A stretch of 64,000 bases of DNA from Acanthosepion pharaonis (GCA_903632075.3 CAHIKZ030005493.1:1289001-1353000); one strand, 5' to 3'. Positions 11,421 through 23,877 are shown, counted from the stretch's first letter. A program made the numbers and translations. Notes: generated from the sequence alone by a model not told the origin.

Positions 11421-11505
11421 TTTTGCTCTGTAAATTTACATTGCACTGTTTTGTAAAAATAAAAAATATTAATATGAACATCGGATTTAATATCTTACTG
11501 TTCTT

Positions 11506-11509
<4 letters not shown>

Positions 11510-11565
<56 letters not shown>
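11510..11565. repeat. (TA)n microsatellite
   Basis: About 56 bases of TA dinucleotides. A second short run is at 11949-11969. Confidence 0.95.
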
Positions 11566-11567
<2 letters not shown>

Positions 11568-12279
11568 TATGATTATAAATATGACTAGTGTACCCGTGCC
11601 GTGAAAACGACGGCAAGAAGAAAGAGTATTATAAGTAATATGTATTATATTTTAAGTAATTTTCGTTTAATTCAAGTATAATTTTGTAATTTAAAATAGT
11701 TCATTGTTAATGTTAATATTTGAACAGTGTACAATTTATAAACACCTAAGGAAAGATATCTGTATATTATCCTCATAAATGTTACATATTTACAACGAAA
11801 ATTATGTTTACTGCCAAAGTTCCAAAAGCACAATATTTTTTGTGTAAACTTTGGAAGATCTGAATAATCCTTGACAGTCCGTAAATTTAATCTGTAATTT
11901 CAGAGTCTGCTTATTTCTGTCCTACTAGGGGTGACGTATCATCAGAAATATATATATATATATATATATTTTTTTTGTTCTCCGCCTCTTTTTTTAGTCA
12001 TAATTTTTAAAGTTTAAAATGAACAGAGCGTTCTTGAAGATATACGTGGTGTATTATATATATGATCTCACTTCGATAGCGATATCAGTAAGCATCAACG
12101 GGACAAAATTAGTACAGAACGGGGTGGAACATTGTTATTTAGCATATGCCGATCATCACCACACACACGTACACCCACACAAATTCAAATCTTCAACAGC
12201 ATTCATTCATTGGACAAGAAGCAACTCTAGTATCTGAAACGACAATTTTAAAATCGCTATATTTTCATATAGCAGATTT
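11566..12279. other. No gene seen
   Basis: The 72-codon frame at 12019-12237 shows no recognised domain. The segment after the microsatellite starts with 'ACTAGTGTACCCGTGCCGTG', which may be the end of an unrecognised repeat. Confidence 0.35.

Positions 12280-13268
<989 letters not shown>

Positions 13269-13309
<41 letters not shown>
13269..13309. repeat. (TA)n microsatellite
   Basis: TA dinucleotide run between two inverted-repeat elements. Confidence 0.95.
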
Positions 13310-13312
<3 letters not shown>

Positions 13313-13572
13313 TGCGTAAATTATTATCGAGATAACTTTTTTATAATATTTCAAAAATCGTCCAATCAATTCACACAAAATTTTCACACAATATTGGCAA
13401 CAATGAGCTGCGTAATCACTGAAATTTTCGCACTGATCTGCGCAATGTAAACAAACTGGCGCCATATTTGTTATCAGTGTTGCCAACATTGTGTGAAAAT
13501 TTTGTGTGAATTGATTGGACGGTTTTGAAATATAAAAAAGTTATCTCGATAATAATTTGGCACGCAGTGTAT
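13308..13572. mobile_element. Foldback element with about 100 bp inverted arms
   Basis: Left arm about 13308-13412 and right arm about 13478-13572 are near-perfect reverse complements (shared TTATTATCGAGATAACTTTTT and TCCAATCAATTCACACAAAA blocks) with a loop of about 65-70 bp. It is flanked by TA runs, so it fits a non-autonomous TA-targeting transposon (MITE). The terminus reads like CACTGCGTGCCAAATTATTA. No coding capacity. Confidence 0.7.
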
Positions 13573-13987
13573 ATATATATATATATATATGTGTGGCGTG
13601 ATCAGCTGCGTCAAGCTCTGAAGTAGAGATGCCATCAAAATCCTGCTTAAGAAAGCACAAATGAAATATCTTTCCCTTACCTGATTTTCTCCACAATAAC
13701 CTCTGCTAGCATGCATAGGTGTAAAACGAAAGACACCATCCAATGGTGACCCTCATTTATCGTTCAAGATAGGAGAGTGAGTCTACCATATATGTAAATT
13801 ATTATATCTTGTACATATAGTGCTGGTGTTAATAAAACAGAACTCAATGTAGGATGACAGACCTATTATGTATATATGTATATATGAATAAACACGAAGC
13901 AAACCAAACATAGTTGGAGGGTAAATGAAAATATTTATTTTCAGGTTACATATTAATAGAATTAAATTTTGATAAACACACAATGTT
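13573..13987. other. No gene seen
   Basis: Short TA run at 13570-13590; otherwise no recognised feature. Confidence 0.4.
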
Positions 13988-14590
13988 ATCTAAAATTATT
14001 GGATTTTTAAAAAATTTCGTTCAGCATGACCTCACTAAATTGCAGCCGCCTGTCTGGGTTATCCCCCAATAAGCCCTGAATTCGCCGTGGATGAAAAGCT
14101 TTTAACCCAATCAGTTTCAGAATTCGTATAATAGAAGTTTTTGAAATGTCCAATTCTGTTATGGACTTTCTGGGACTGTGAAAAAACGCTTCGGCAACAA
14201 GTTGCTTCTAGTCCTCTATGAAAACTGTTTTAGGTCGACCAGTTTTTGGGTTATTAAAAATTGAGGCAGTGTTATTAAATCTGGCACGAATACAGGAAAT
14301 GGTTTGTTTTTTGGGGGGCTTCAATTCCAAATGCTTCAATCCATTTTGTTCTAACGGTTTCAGGATTATGAAATCTCCAATACTCTTATAACAGCCATTT
14401 TCTTGCGTCAGTATTTAAATTATTCGGCATTATGAGTTCTCTGAACTGTTTGAAAATTTAAAAAAAGATTAAATTTAAATAAATTTAATTATAAAATTTA
14501 ATATAATAGAAATACGATAGTTATAATATTAATCCTCACAGAAACCCTATTCAACCGACTGTTCACCTATTTTTGGATCAGCCTGTGTAT
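13988..14590 (-). pseudogene. Mariner-type transposase N-terminal fragment
   Basis: Minus strand. The outer terminus near 14569-14590 reads ACACAGGCTGATCCAAAAAT, typical of an inverted terminal repeat of Tc1/mariner-like elements. A start codon at 14430 begins MPNNLNTDARKWLL, and over the next 420 bases different frames give a DNA-binding region (TVRTKWIEAFGIEAP, then PKTGRPKTVF, then HSPRKSITEL and TSIIRILKLIGLKAFHP), the paired helix-turn-helix layout of mariner relatives. The DDE catalytic half is missing beyond about 14000. Stops and frame changes show it is dead. It is a different family from the five mariner copies listed below. Confidence 0.65.
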
Positions 14591-15299
14591 ATATGAACAG
14601 AGCTGTATGAAGAAATATTATGGTGTGCTATATTTATGGGATAAAGTGCTCAATATCAGAGATAGAGCGTATGTAAATATAAATACAAAAGTGAACATTG
14701 AAGTCAACACTCAGAGGCAACAGGCTGTTTCATTTTGGACGCAACGTCAGAAAAATATTACTTAATTTTTAAATATCAATTTTAGCCCGACCTCGAAGTT
14801 TCTGGGTAAAATTTCCAGTTTTCAGGGGTTCTGGTTTTAAACAGTATTTACTATTTTTTCAATTTTTTTCGATTTGTCTCGCGTCTTTTTCATTCTGCTT
14901 TTGTACTCCATTTTGTACGCTTGCGTATTCATGAATTTAACGTTCTTTTACATGCGTACGTTCATAAAATGTTGCTTTTGTTTACGACTTTTATTTTTTT
15001 CAGTTGGAGATTTTTCTTCCGGTTTAAACTTTTTCTTCAAAATTAAATTATCATTTTTATTTTTTATTTTTTTGGTATTTTATGGTTTATTTAAAAATTG
15101 TTGTGGCATGTTACATTATTAATTAAATTGTAATATTTGTTAATTTTTATTATTAATTAAGTTATAATATTTTAATTAATATTTTTAATTAATATTCTAT
15201 TTGAATTATGTTATATTATTATTAAAGTAACAAAGTAAATATTTGTTAATGTTCGACCTATTATCTCAATCTTCTTATTTGCTAAGTTAATAATACATA
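14591..15299. other. AT-rich, no gene; contains repeat family D copy 1
   Basis: The segment 14745-14870 matches 63041-63165 (shared 'AATATCAATTTTA', 'TTTCCAGTTTTCAGGGGTT/CTTCAAGGGTT' and 'TTGGTTTTAAAC' blocks). The 82-codon frame at 14874-15122 is low-complexity Phe/Leu sequence and is not supported as a gene. Confidence 0.4.
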
Positions 15300-15560
15300 T
15301 ACACCTCTAGTGAAAATGTTCACTTACGTGCTAATGCCCTTGGAAAAGGTATGAATCTTCTTCTTCTTCCCCACCTCCTGCTATGGGTAATTAGCAGGAC
15401 AGAACGGGTTCTATAGCCTTTTAGTGCGACTGGCCTACCGCAGAAAGAAATGATAACCTACTGTGGAAAAAATCTGCCTCGTCAGTCATGTATTGAAAGA
15501 TACATGATCGGCTACGCGTGTATCATGTATGGCACATAACTGACTGACTATTAAATCGAC
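15300..15560 (+). mobile_element. tRNA-derived SINE body (family E), 5'-truncated
   Basis: Has the body and tail of the SINE at 23582-23877: TTCACTTACGTGCTAATG, then CTATGGGTAATTAGCAGGACAG, then CTACCGCAGAAAGAAATG, then AATCTGCCTCGTCAGTCATG. The tRNA-like head is missing. Confidence 0.7.
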
Positions 15561-16519
15561 TCTGCTGGTGGCGTAGAAAAAGTGTTTCACATTTAAACAT
15601 TCTAAAACACCCACCCTCAAAAAAATATACATGGATACACACTACTTTTTGTGGGACGGGAAGGTTAAAAAAGAGTCAGCGACTTACTTGTCAGTTCCAT
15701 ATTTTTGAAGAGGGGAAATCTCATTGTGATTCGAAAACTCCTCAGTGAGAATAAAGGGTAGCAACGGGTGCTGGGTGGGGTGCAAATTTGAAGGATACGT
15801 GAATGAATAAGAAGAGGAAAAAACTAATTTTATTCCATTTTTACTTCATATATATTTAATAAATAAAAGGCAGAAAATGGTTGACAGGTTCGACTCGAAA
15901 GAGTTAAACCTGAAACGGCTTTTCTTTTCGTAAGTCTGGAATCTGACGTCTGACCCAACCGAGACGCCGTACCAGTTGGTAGAATTATTAATAAATATGA
16001 AGCGGTCCCAACGATGGCAAGTTCACATAGAAATGCATGTGCGCCTGCGCAGAAAAAGTCTGTACGCAGCAGATAGAATTATACAAAAACTCGAATCTGA
16101 TCATTCCCATCGGAAAAGCGTCCACTGTGTAGGACAATGATGAGAACGAGGAATTGTCAAGTGGAGGTCATGGTGTTAATTGCCTGGACAACAAGAAAGT
16201 TGTTCACATTCGTTCGAGTGAATAAAAACTGGTGATTGAATTCCGAACGGGTTAAAAGGGCTGATTTTCTCTAAGCGAGAATTGAAAGACAGTGAAATCA
16301 ATTAATGAAAGAATCTCTAAGGTACAGGTGACAACATCTACCGTACATGCCGATGTATAAGTCGACGTTGGGCATTAGTCCAGCGTTGATCCCGGAAGAA
16401 ACATGCCATTTTAATAAATGGCCGTTCGAATTCGTGTAGGCCTGTCAACTAGGAAAGCTAGACAATCCCTGCTGTAGACGCCTGCTCAGACATATTTGTT
16501 TGTTCCACCATGTGTATGC
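15561..16519. other. No gene seen
   Basis: Mixed-composition sequence without a domain-bearing frame or recognised repeat. Confidence 0.4.
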
Positions 16520-16526
16520 ATCTCTG

Positions 16527-16624
<98 letters not shown>

Positions 16625-16642
16625 TAGATTGATAGATAGATT

Positions 16643-16685
<43 letters not shown>
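16520..16685. repeat. (TC)n-(TA)n-(GA)n-(GATA)n microsatellite
   Basis: Four adjacent simple arrays. The TC and GA arms flank the TA run, so the locus can fold on itself. Confidence 0.95.
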
Positions 16686-16689
16686 CTGT

Positions 16690-16790
16690 CTGAATATTCG
16701 GGGAAAGATGGAACATATGACAATGAAGATAAGAATAACAATCCGAATAATGCAAATAATCGAAATGAATCGTAAATATTTCTAAAAATA
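16690..16790 (+). repeat. Hammerhead-SINE tail fragment
   Basis: Contains 'CAATGAAGATAAGAATAACA' and 'TCCGAATAATGCAAATAAT', matching the tail of the SINE at 18062-18362. Confidence 0.5.
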
Positions 16791-17648
16791 ACAGAAAGCT
16801 GAAAGGCATATCGTCTAATCGTCCTTTGGTGATTTAGCTTAAATGTGGCACAAGGACGAAAGTAAGGATTACCCAGCGAAGATCGAACCCACTACTCAGT
16901 CGCAATTGATCAAAAGAAACAAGAATTCTAATGCCACGTCGAAATACCCGCCTATTTTTCCTATGTATATTAGTAGCTCTTGAAACCTTAAACTGATCTT
17001 TGTTGGTTATTAACAACTTTTAGAGTGAAAGAATTTAATTGCATAATTGTAGTGTAAGTACCCATGATTAACTGCAAATGGCAGAACTGCGCAACAAATC
17101 TCACTTCGTTTATAAGGATATACAGTTAAGAAACGGGTGGACGAGTAAAATAAAGCGGAAAAATATTAAACGTGTTTTGAGTGATACATTTTAAAGTGTC
17201 GTTATATATATTTTTTTTTAAAATTTAATCGGATAAATTCAAACGCAAGATGTATTTTCGGTTACGTGCTACGCAAAGTTGTATCAATCATGTCAATGTT
17301 TTTGTTTTTTTTTCCTTTTTGCTTTCTAAATATTGGATAATGAAATGTTGGAAACTATAATAATTTTCGTGATGTATGGTAGATTTTGTTGGGTTACTAC
17401 TGGATTTTTTAAAGTATTTTGAAGTTATTCTGGAGACGTCTAATGTTACTATAGCTATTGTGTTGCTTATTAATGTATTGCCTAATAGCAATTTGTTTGG
17501 ATAAATGGACGGTAAATCTTCGTGAAAGAGTGGTTGTTGTGTGACCTATATAAGACACACATTGTTTTTTATTTACAGAGATGCAGAGTTTTTCAATTGG
17601 ACAGATGAATTCATAAACAACATTAACCTTATTATTAAAATATTTTTG
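16791..17648. other. No gene seen
   Basis: The minus-strand frames at 16834-17016 and 17288-17491 show no recognised domain. Confidence 0.4.
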
Positions 17649-17930
17649 TCTATATCACTGAGATGAGGTATTATGATTACTTGCATTATTTATATTATTC
17701 AGGCTGTTATCCTCATCTTCATTACCATATTCACTATGTTTCGGCCGTTGTACGCTCCAGCCTTCTCCAGATAATTGGAAATTTTCTGGCATATCTGTCT
17801 ATATCTCGGAAATGAGGTATTATGATTACTTGCATTATTTGCATTACTCAGACTGTTATCCTCATCTTGCCATATTCACAACGTTTCAGGCGTTGTACGC
17901 CCCAGCCTTCTTCAAATGTAGACATCTGCC
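17649..17930 (-). repeat. Tandem dimer, 145 bp unit with hammerhead-like motifs
   Basis: Two head-to-tail units on the minus strand. The GAAA box lies at 17739-17742 in the first unit and 17884-17887 in the second, a spacing of 145 bp, and the blocks 'GAGATGAGGTATTATGATTA' / 'GAAATGAGGTATTATGATTA' repeat with them. Both CUGANGA boxes are mutated (CTGGAGA and TTGAAGA), and the second stem II is damaged. Tandem ribozyme-bearing units of this size recall the repeated ends of Penelope-like elements and retrozymes. Confidence 0.55.
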
Positions 17931-18061
17931 CATGAATTTTTGGGACTTATAAAACTAATGTCTCCGTAACATTTTTTACCAGTGCTCATATTGCAAATTT
18001 TTCTGTTATTCTTATTCTTTTTTACCACAGTTTATATTGCAATTTGTGCGGTTATTCATTA

Positions 18062-18362
18062 CAAAGACACATGGCCTAGTGGATAAAGACTTTGGTTACA
18101 TTCAATAACTAAATACAAAGAGTTGGGAGTTCAATACCAGGCCACAGCAATGGTGAACCAAAAGTTGGAGAGTTGAGTTAAAGGGAAATAACTGAGACAT
18201 CCGTAAGAAGCATGGCATGTGGAACTAGAACAATATAACCCGGTGGACAAAATAAAGGATTCGGTTGAATTCACCTGAAGAAGGTCGGAGCGTACAACGA
18301 CCGAAACGTTGTGAATATGGCAATGAAGATGAGTATAACAGTCCGAAAAATGCAAGTAAAAA
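18062..18362 (+). mobile_element. tRNA-headed SINE with hammerhead-like motif, copy 2
   Basis: Plus strand. tRNA-like head: A-box-like TGGCCTAGTGGATAAAGAC at 18072, B-box-like GTTCAATACC at 18129-18138. Then a body with 'ATGTGGAACTAGAACAATAT', the hammerhead-like motif at 18270-18320, and the tail 'AATATGGCAATGAAGATGAG' ending in TCCGAAAAATGCAAGTA. The order of parts matches the minus-strand copy at 7946-8249. Length is about 300 bp, normal for a SINE. Confidence 0.6.
18270..18320 (+). ncRNA. Hammerhead-ribozyme-like motif (GGUCG stem)
   Basis: CTGAAGA at 18275-18281, one extra A, stem GGTCG at 18283-18287, a 10-base loop, stem CGACC at 18298-18302, and GAAA at 18303-18306. Flanking arms ATTCAC and GTGAAT can pair as stem I. 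Relative to copy 1, the C-G pair in stem II is replaced by T-A on both sides, a compensatory change. The putative cleavage triplet here is GTG, which is not a functional NUH site, so this copy would be expected to be inactive. Confidence 0.5.
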
Positions 18363-19046
18363 TAGTTTTGATAATTATATTTCTGACTTTATTTTTTTTT
18401 ATAATAAATACTGAATTTAGAAGTGTATTTTTAATATTATTGTTTTCTTACTATTTTATCCTTTTTGTAATTGTGGCGAATTTGATTTCTGGAGAATATG
18501 TTAAAACTATTATTATTAATCTCATTTTAAGAACTTGGGCTTATTTTAAAATTGTTTATGTGTAAGGGAAGTCTAATTAAATAGTTAACAATTAGGGAAG
18601 CCATTATTAATAAGTGTTTGGTCTCTGCTACTAAATTCCTTAAGAAAACTATTTTACATGAGGAGATTAATTTAACTCTTTTGATTAAATTATTTATGAC
18701 GACATTTTTTTTTTCGGGACATTCGCTTTTATAGTTTAATAGGCAATAATTAGATCTGTTTTATATTTATATTTTGAGGCAATTATGACATTTATGATCC
18801 ATAAGTACATCAAAAAAATTTTCTGTTAATGTTTAATTCAAAAGAAAATTTTGAAAACACAGGTTTTTTTCAAAATTTTCTATAATATTGTTATATAGGA
18901 GTAACGTGTCGCTGCCGACTCTTGAGAGTGAACATAGATTGCCAGTGAGCAAACGCAAGCGATCACATTAATGAATTAAGTAGACTACGTGTCCATAGAG
19001 GAAACGCATATATGTAGGAAGTAGCTGACGACTAACGATCTCTGTT
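18363..19046. other. AT-rich, no gene seen
   Basis: Low-complexity AT-rich sequence. The 84-codon frame at 18311-18565 begins inside the SINE and continues as Ile/Phe-rich low-complexity sequence, so it is not supported. Confidence 0.4.
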
Positions 19047-19220
19047 CCTAGTCTATCCTCTATTACTATTCGGATCTGCATTTCTAGTCTATCCTCTTTT
19101 ACTATTCGGATTTGAAATTCTAGTCTATCCCCTATTACTATTCGGAACTGAATTTCTATTCTATCCAATATTAATATTCGGCTCTGCATTTCTAGTCTAT
19201 CCTCTATTACTATTCGGATC

Positions 19221-19222
<2 letters not shown>
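19047..19222. repeat. 36 bp minisatellite, about 5 units
   Basis: Unit GTCTATCCTCTATTACTATT followed by CGGATCTGCATTTCTA, with starts at 19051, 19087 and onward every 36 bp. The period is a multiple of three, which is why a repetitive frame (IRIVIEDRLEMQ-like) stays open on the minus strand; I do not consider it coding. Confidence 0.85.
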
Positions 19223-19277
<55 letters not shown>

Positions 19278-19285
19278 TAGAGAGA
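19220..19285. repeat. (TA)n-(GT)n-(GA)n microsatellite
   Basis: Three adjacent dinucleotide arrays. Confidence 0.95.
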
Positions 19286-19453
19286 GAGAGAAAGAAAGAG
19301 ATGTGATAAATCATGTAAGTATACAAATCTGTCATGGATTGAAGATCGATTGACGCGTGAAACTTGTATTCACCAAAAAGTGTTGATCTATATGTCCATT
19401 GGCCATACTGTCTGTATCTACAAACCTTTTATCAGTGATATTGAGCGCTTTTA

Positions 19454-19457
<4 letters not shown>

Positions 19458-19510
<53 letters not shown>
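19458..19510. repeat. (TA)n microsatellite
   Basis: TA array of about 50 bases; others lie at 19945-19962 and 20044-20087. Confidence 0.95.
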
Positions 19511-19513
<3 letters not shown>

Positions 19514-20040
19514 TAGGATATTACAAGAAGAAAAAAGAATCGCTATACAATTGAGTCGTGTTTCAACCTGTATCGGTAATTAAGTTAATGTCTGGCTGAT
19601 ATCAACTCCTGGTCATGACACATTTGTAACATGATAATTTCATTTTTTTTTCTTTTGCGTTTAGTTAAATTTAACGTAGGTTAAAATTGGTTGAACATGG
19701 TGAAGCCCTCAAGCCTTATTTTTTTGCAAAATTGAAACTAAATTAATGCCTCATGTGCTAGTAATTTACAATCGCCTTAGGAGTCGCATTGGTATGCGTT
19801 GAAACACGATTGCAATTGTGGAGCGATTCTAACATTTCTTTTGTAGTATCTTAAAATAAATAATATTGATATACTAAGTACTATTTTATTTTAAATGTTA
19901 CGAACGTTGGAAGTGTACTCTATTCGTTCCCATCTTACCACATGGATATATATATATATATAAATGGTCTGTTTATATCTATAAAAAGAATGTATAAACA
20001 TAAAAATGTCTTAAAATAATTCTCGGACTTTGTGCATTTC

Positions 20041-20089
<49 letters not shown>

Positions 20090-20156
20090 TACTAATAAGC
20101 AGAAAATATTTGAGGAATGTAATTGAAATAATAAAACATAAAAATATTAATATACA

Positions 20157-20215
20157 ACCCAGTGTGTTCGAAAAATTTTAATTTTTAATTTCTCAATATT
20201 TTTTATTGTTCAAAA
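20157..20215 (+). repeat. Arm fragment of inverted element family F
   Basis: AGTGTGTTCGAAAAATTTTA then ATTTCTCAATATTTTTTATT and GTTCA match the outer 60 bp of the arms of the element at 59094-59833. Like those arms, it abuts a TA microsatellite. Confidence 0.6.
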
Positions 20216-20223
20216 ACACACAC

Positions 20224-20591
<368 letters not shown>

Positions 20592-20592
<1 letters not shown>

Positions 20593-21194
20593 CATTTAAA
20601 ATGAGTACGTAATAGGGTTTTTTCTTGTCTTTGCCAATGTTGTCATGTATAAATAGTCTGTCATGTTCCTGGACGTGTCTCCCTTGAATGACCCCAATTT
20701 AATTCCTTGAAACTGTAAGTGATGTAGGAAGGGATAAAATGTTTTCAGTGCGCTTCCGGTTTGAGGGAAGGGGGCAGATCTCGCTAGATCAATAGGGACC
20801 TGTGATGAATAAGATGACTCATACTTAATGCTCCACCCACACACACGCCAACCATCATCACCTACGATCACCGCTAAAATCACAACTCTGCAAAACCAAA
20901 GCCGCCATTCTTATTCTCGTTATTATGAAGTGCTTTAAATACTGCAACCAGCCTGCATTTCTGTCATTAATATCACAATTAAAATCTACAGTGAGACAAT
21001 CGCGAAGCCAATATCCCTGTTATTATATCCACTGTTAACCTCATATCAATGACTCCAGTTAAGGTTACCTAAAGGCGTAAGAATTTTGTATTAGTAAGTA
21101 TAGGTAATTATGCAAACTTATATTACCCACATAGTTGCTCGCTCTTGGTACCTTTGTACGCTGCGGCTACTAAACATGTTTTAATTAAATTATA
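20592..21194. other. No gene seen
   Basis: The 95-codon minus-strand frame at 20596-20883 has no recognised domain. Confidence 0.4.
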
Positions 21195-21870
21195 TCGTTT
21201 ATTCTTATTTTTTTTCGTTTCGTTTGTTTTACGGTATATCAACCTAAATGTGTTCATATTTAATGCCGACAATTTTTATTGCTGGTAATTTTTTTTTTCC
21301 AAAATGTATAGCTGGTAATATTTTTTTCCAAAAATGTGTAATAATTTAAAAAAAAAAATGTATTGCTGGTAATGATTTTTTCCATTAAAAATTTATTTGT
21401 GTTAATAATTTTTTACAAAGTATTTCTGGTATTAAAAGCTATTCTTAAACTTTCATAGTGTTTTGACCCCAGTTTGAGGGCTGGGAACTTAACAGGTGCT
21501 ACCACCCCGTGTTAAGGGTGGACCTGGATACACCAACAATTAAGAGGTGGTTCCACACTCCTCAAAACCTCCTGGTAAGAGTCGTTGCTGTTGGACGCAG
21601 TTTATCGTCTTACCCAGGACGCGATTGTAGTTTTTCGTCTTACCTAGGACGCGGATGTAGTTTTTCGTCTTACCTAGGACGCGGATGTAGTTTATCGTCT
21701 TACCCAGGACGCGAATGTAGTTTATCGTCTTACCCAGGATACAGATGTAGTTTTTCGTCTTACCTAGGACGCGGATGTAGTTTATCGTCTTACCCAGGAC
21801 GAGGATGTAGTTTATCATCTTACCTAGGAAGCGGATGTAGTTTATCGTCTTACTCAGGACGGCTTACTTC
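21195..21870 (+). repeat. Dispersed repeat family A, copy 2, with 30 bp minisatellite
   Basis: Order of parts: ACGGTATATCAACCTAAATG, several 'GCTGGTAAT' blocks separated by T-rich runs, 'CTTTCATAGTGTTTTGACCC', 'ACAGGTGCTACCACCCC', 'CAACAATTAAGAGGTGGTTC', then nine units of an exact 30 bp repeat (from about 21600, unit core GTTTATCGTCTTACCCAGGA). The same order recurs at 26440-27370. Both strands are open across the array (plus-strand frame 21509-22027 with GCSLSSYPGR repeats; a minus-strand frame of 92 codons), simply because 30 is a multiple of three. Confidence 0.8.
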
Positions 21871-22620
21871 GGTAGGTAGAATCGACGACCGAGGTCAAAT
21901 TCGGGTTCAATTTAACAGAGATATTACTGAGAAAGGAATGACCCCGTCTCTTTCTGCAATCAGATTGGAACAAAAGGAACCTGTGGAGAGCCAAGATCAC
22001 CCACGTCATGAAAAAGAAAAACATTAATTTATAAGGCTTGGATAGATTCGACATTCTAGCACTGAGTGGTAAAATTATGAATACAAAACCGTGGAGAGAG
22101 CAGTGGGAAACCAATCCACTATCATTCCCAAGAATTCATGGCAATTCACAGGTCATAAAAAATGGAGACTCGTGATCGGCTATATCCGGAAGGTTGATGG
22201 CATTAAAATATATACAAATTTTTAATAGATGGGCAGATAGGCGGGATAGGAGACTCGGCTGGAGGAGTTCTCATTCCGCACTATTACCCTCGGAAAAGGT
22301 CTGAATCCGTCTCTTCTTCTTCAGCTATGATATCAGGGCTCTCTTAACATTGGATAGAAACTGATCGAAGAGAAGGAAAACCCTGAATTTAAAACCGTAG
22401 GAAAGTAATAGGAAACAACTGCATTATTTTCCCGAAGAGTACATCACAATTCACAGATAATAAAGAAAAGTAATACTTGGTGAGTAATGATCGTCAACGT
22501 CCTGAACAGATTGTGATCGCGCGATCGATCGACATTCCCGTGACCCCTCAGCGTCGTAAGGGAGCCACATGTCCTGTAGCTGCGCTAGAAGTGGGCAAGA
22601 TAGCCTGACGGAGCCCAACT
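21871..22620 (+). repeat. Repeat debris: two related blocks and a SINE scrap
   Basis: Blocks at 22082-22155 and 22395-22465 share 'AAAACCGTGGAGAGAGCAGT / AAACCGTAGGAAAGTAATAG', 'GGGAAACCA', 'CAATTCACAG' and 'TAAAAAATGG / TAAAGAAAAG' order and are diverged copies of one unclassified repeat. Between them, 22270-22340 has a SINE-like piece with 'GGAAAAGGTCTGAATCCGTC' and CTTCAGCTATG. No gene seen. Confidence 0.4.
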
Positions 22621-22775
22621 CTCTCCAGAATCCACCCAAGGCTATAGAACCCAGTCTGTCCTGATATTTACCCGTAGAAGAAGATAATTTATACCTTTCC
22701 CAAGTAAGTGAATGTAATGGATCCTATTGGGATTCGAACTTACACCGAGCCGCTATCAATTACTGCATCGTGCCT
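22621..22775 (-). mobile_element. tRNA-derived SINE (family E), partial
   Basis: On the minus strand: tRNA-like head with 'TTGATAGCGGCTCGGTGTAA' and B box 'GTTCGAATCCCAATAGG', followed by 'ACATTCACTTAC'-type body. Truncated after about 130 bases. Confidence 0.65.
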
Positions 22776-23455
22776 CCTGAACACACTTTGCATTAAAAAA
22801 GTATTTTTGTATAATCCTCATATATTTGTAATAGATTTTAATTTTCTGTTTTCCATTGTAAATATTCGCTTTCACCAAGAAATAAATAAGTTATCACATC
22901 TAACTCAGCTTTTATCACAACCTCGTATGACTGAAATACTTCAATAAGAATTATTGCGTAAATTGAAGTTTAATCCCCACGCTAAGTTTCTAATAAAAAT
23001 ATCCCGAATAGTTACATTTTTAGGTGTAAATGTACATGCTTAATTCGAAAATAACAAAGAAATTTTGCTAAAATCTACCATTTTGGAGTTATCGACAATA
23101 AAATCTCGTCCGCCATTACTGACGTTGTTTGCCTCGAGTAACCATGCGCGGAAGCTTACTTAGTTGACGGTTAATTGGGGCTTAAACTACAAATTTCCTG
23201 AATTATTATTTTATTTCTTTTTCGGAGAAAATTAGCGCGATTACGGGAAATGAGTCGCGTCCGTGGAAGCTGACCTTCAATGTGACCATCCAATAGGTCT
23301 CTCCTCTAATCGTGCACTCACATACATAGCGCTAAACACCCACAGACATCAAAGGCATACAGACATAAGTACGATACGAACACCCATACTCGCATTATCT
23401 TTTAGTCGGTCCACGTGCTTGAGTTGACATCTGTTTTTTTTGTTTTTTTTTTCTT
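22776..23455. other. No gene seen
   Basis: AT-rich sequence with no recognised feature. Confidence 0.4.
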
Positions 23456-23462
23456 AAAACGT

Positions 23463-23510
23463 GAAATTGATATCAACCGGCAGGAATCGAACCTGTATGA
23501 TCCCCCGAAC
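23463..23510 (-). repeat. tRNA-like B-box fragment
   Basis: The minus strand carries 'CAGGTTCGATTCCTGCCGG', a tRNA T-arm-like string. A similar fragment is at 33118-33215. No full cloverleaf is present, so this is SINE debris and not a tRNA gene. Confidence 0.45.
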
Positions 23511-23581
23511 ACTAAAATGTTAACCTTTTCAAGTTTATGGTCAATTGTTATCTATCCGTCATATCCTTGTAATATTCACTC

Positions 23582-23877
23582 CATACACGGTGGAGTAATG
23601 GATAGCGGCTTCGATTGAGGAATCTAAGAGCCGAGTTCGAATCCCAGTCGAATCCATTACATTCACGTGCTAATACCTTGAGATACACTTATTAATCCTC
23701 TTCTTCTCCCTATGGGTAAATAGCAGGACAGACCGGGTTCAGGACAGACTGGGATCTATAGCCTTGGATGGTCTACCGCAGAAAGAAATGGCAACCTACT
23801 GCAGGAAAAAATCTGCCTCGTCTGTCATGTATCGAAAGATAAACGTGTATCAAGCATGGCACAAAATTGACTGACTA
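23582..23877 (+). mobile_element. tRNA-derived SINE (family E), near full length
   Basis: tRNA-like head: 'GGTGGAGTAATGGATAGCGG' (A-box region) and 'CCGAGTTCGAATCCCAGTCG' (B box). Body: 'ATTACATTCACGTGCTAATA', 'CTATGGGTAAATAGCAGGAC', a short duplicated 'GGACAGACCGGGTTC / GGACAGACTGGGATC', 'CTACCGCAGAAAGAAATGG', 'AATCTGCCTCGTCTGTCATG', ending 'GGCACAAAATTGACTGAC'. Related copies are at 15300-15560, 22621-22775 and 61420-61690. The 5S-tRNA SINE copies share the head and the first part of the body. Confidence 0.8.

Noticed and set aside
21509..22027. 172-codon frame with decapeptide repeats, as a repeat protein gene
   Set aside because: The opposite strand is also open across the array, the sister locus is not conserved in frame, and it lies within a dispersed repeat.
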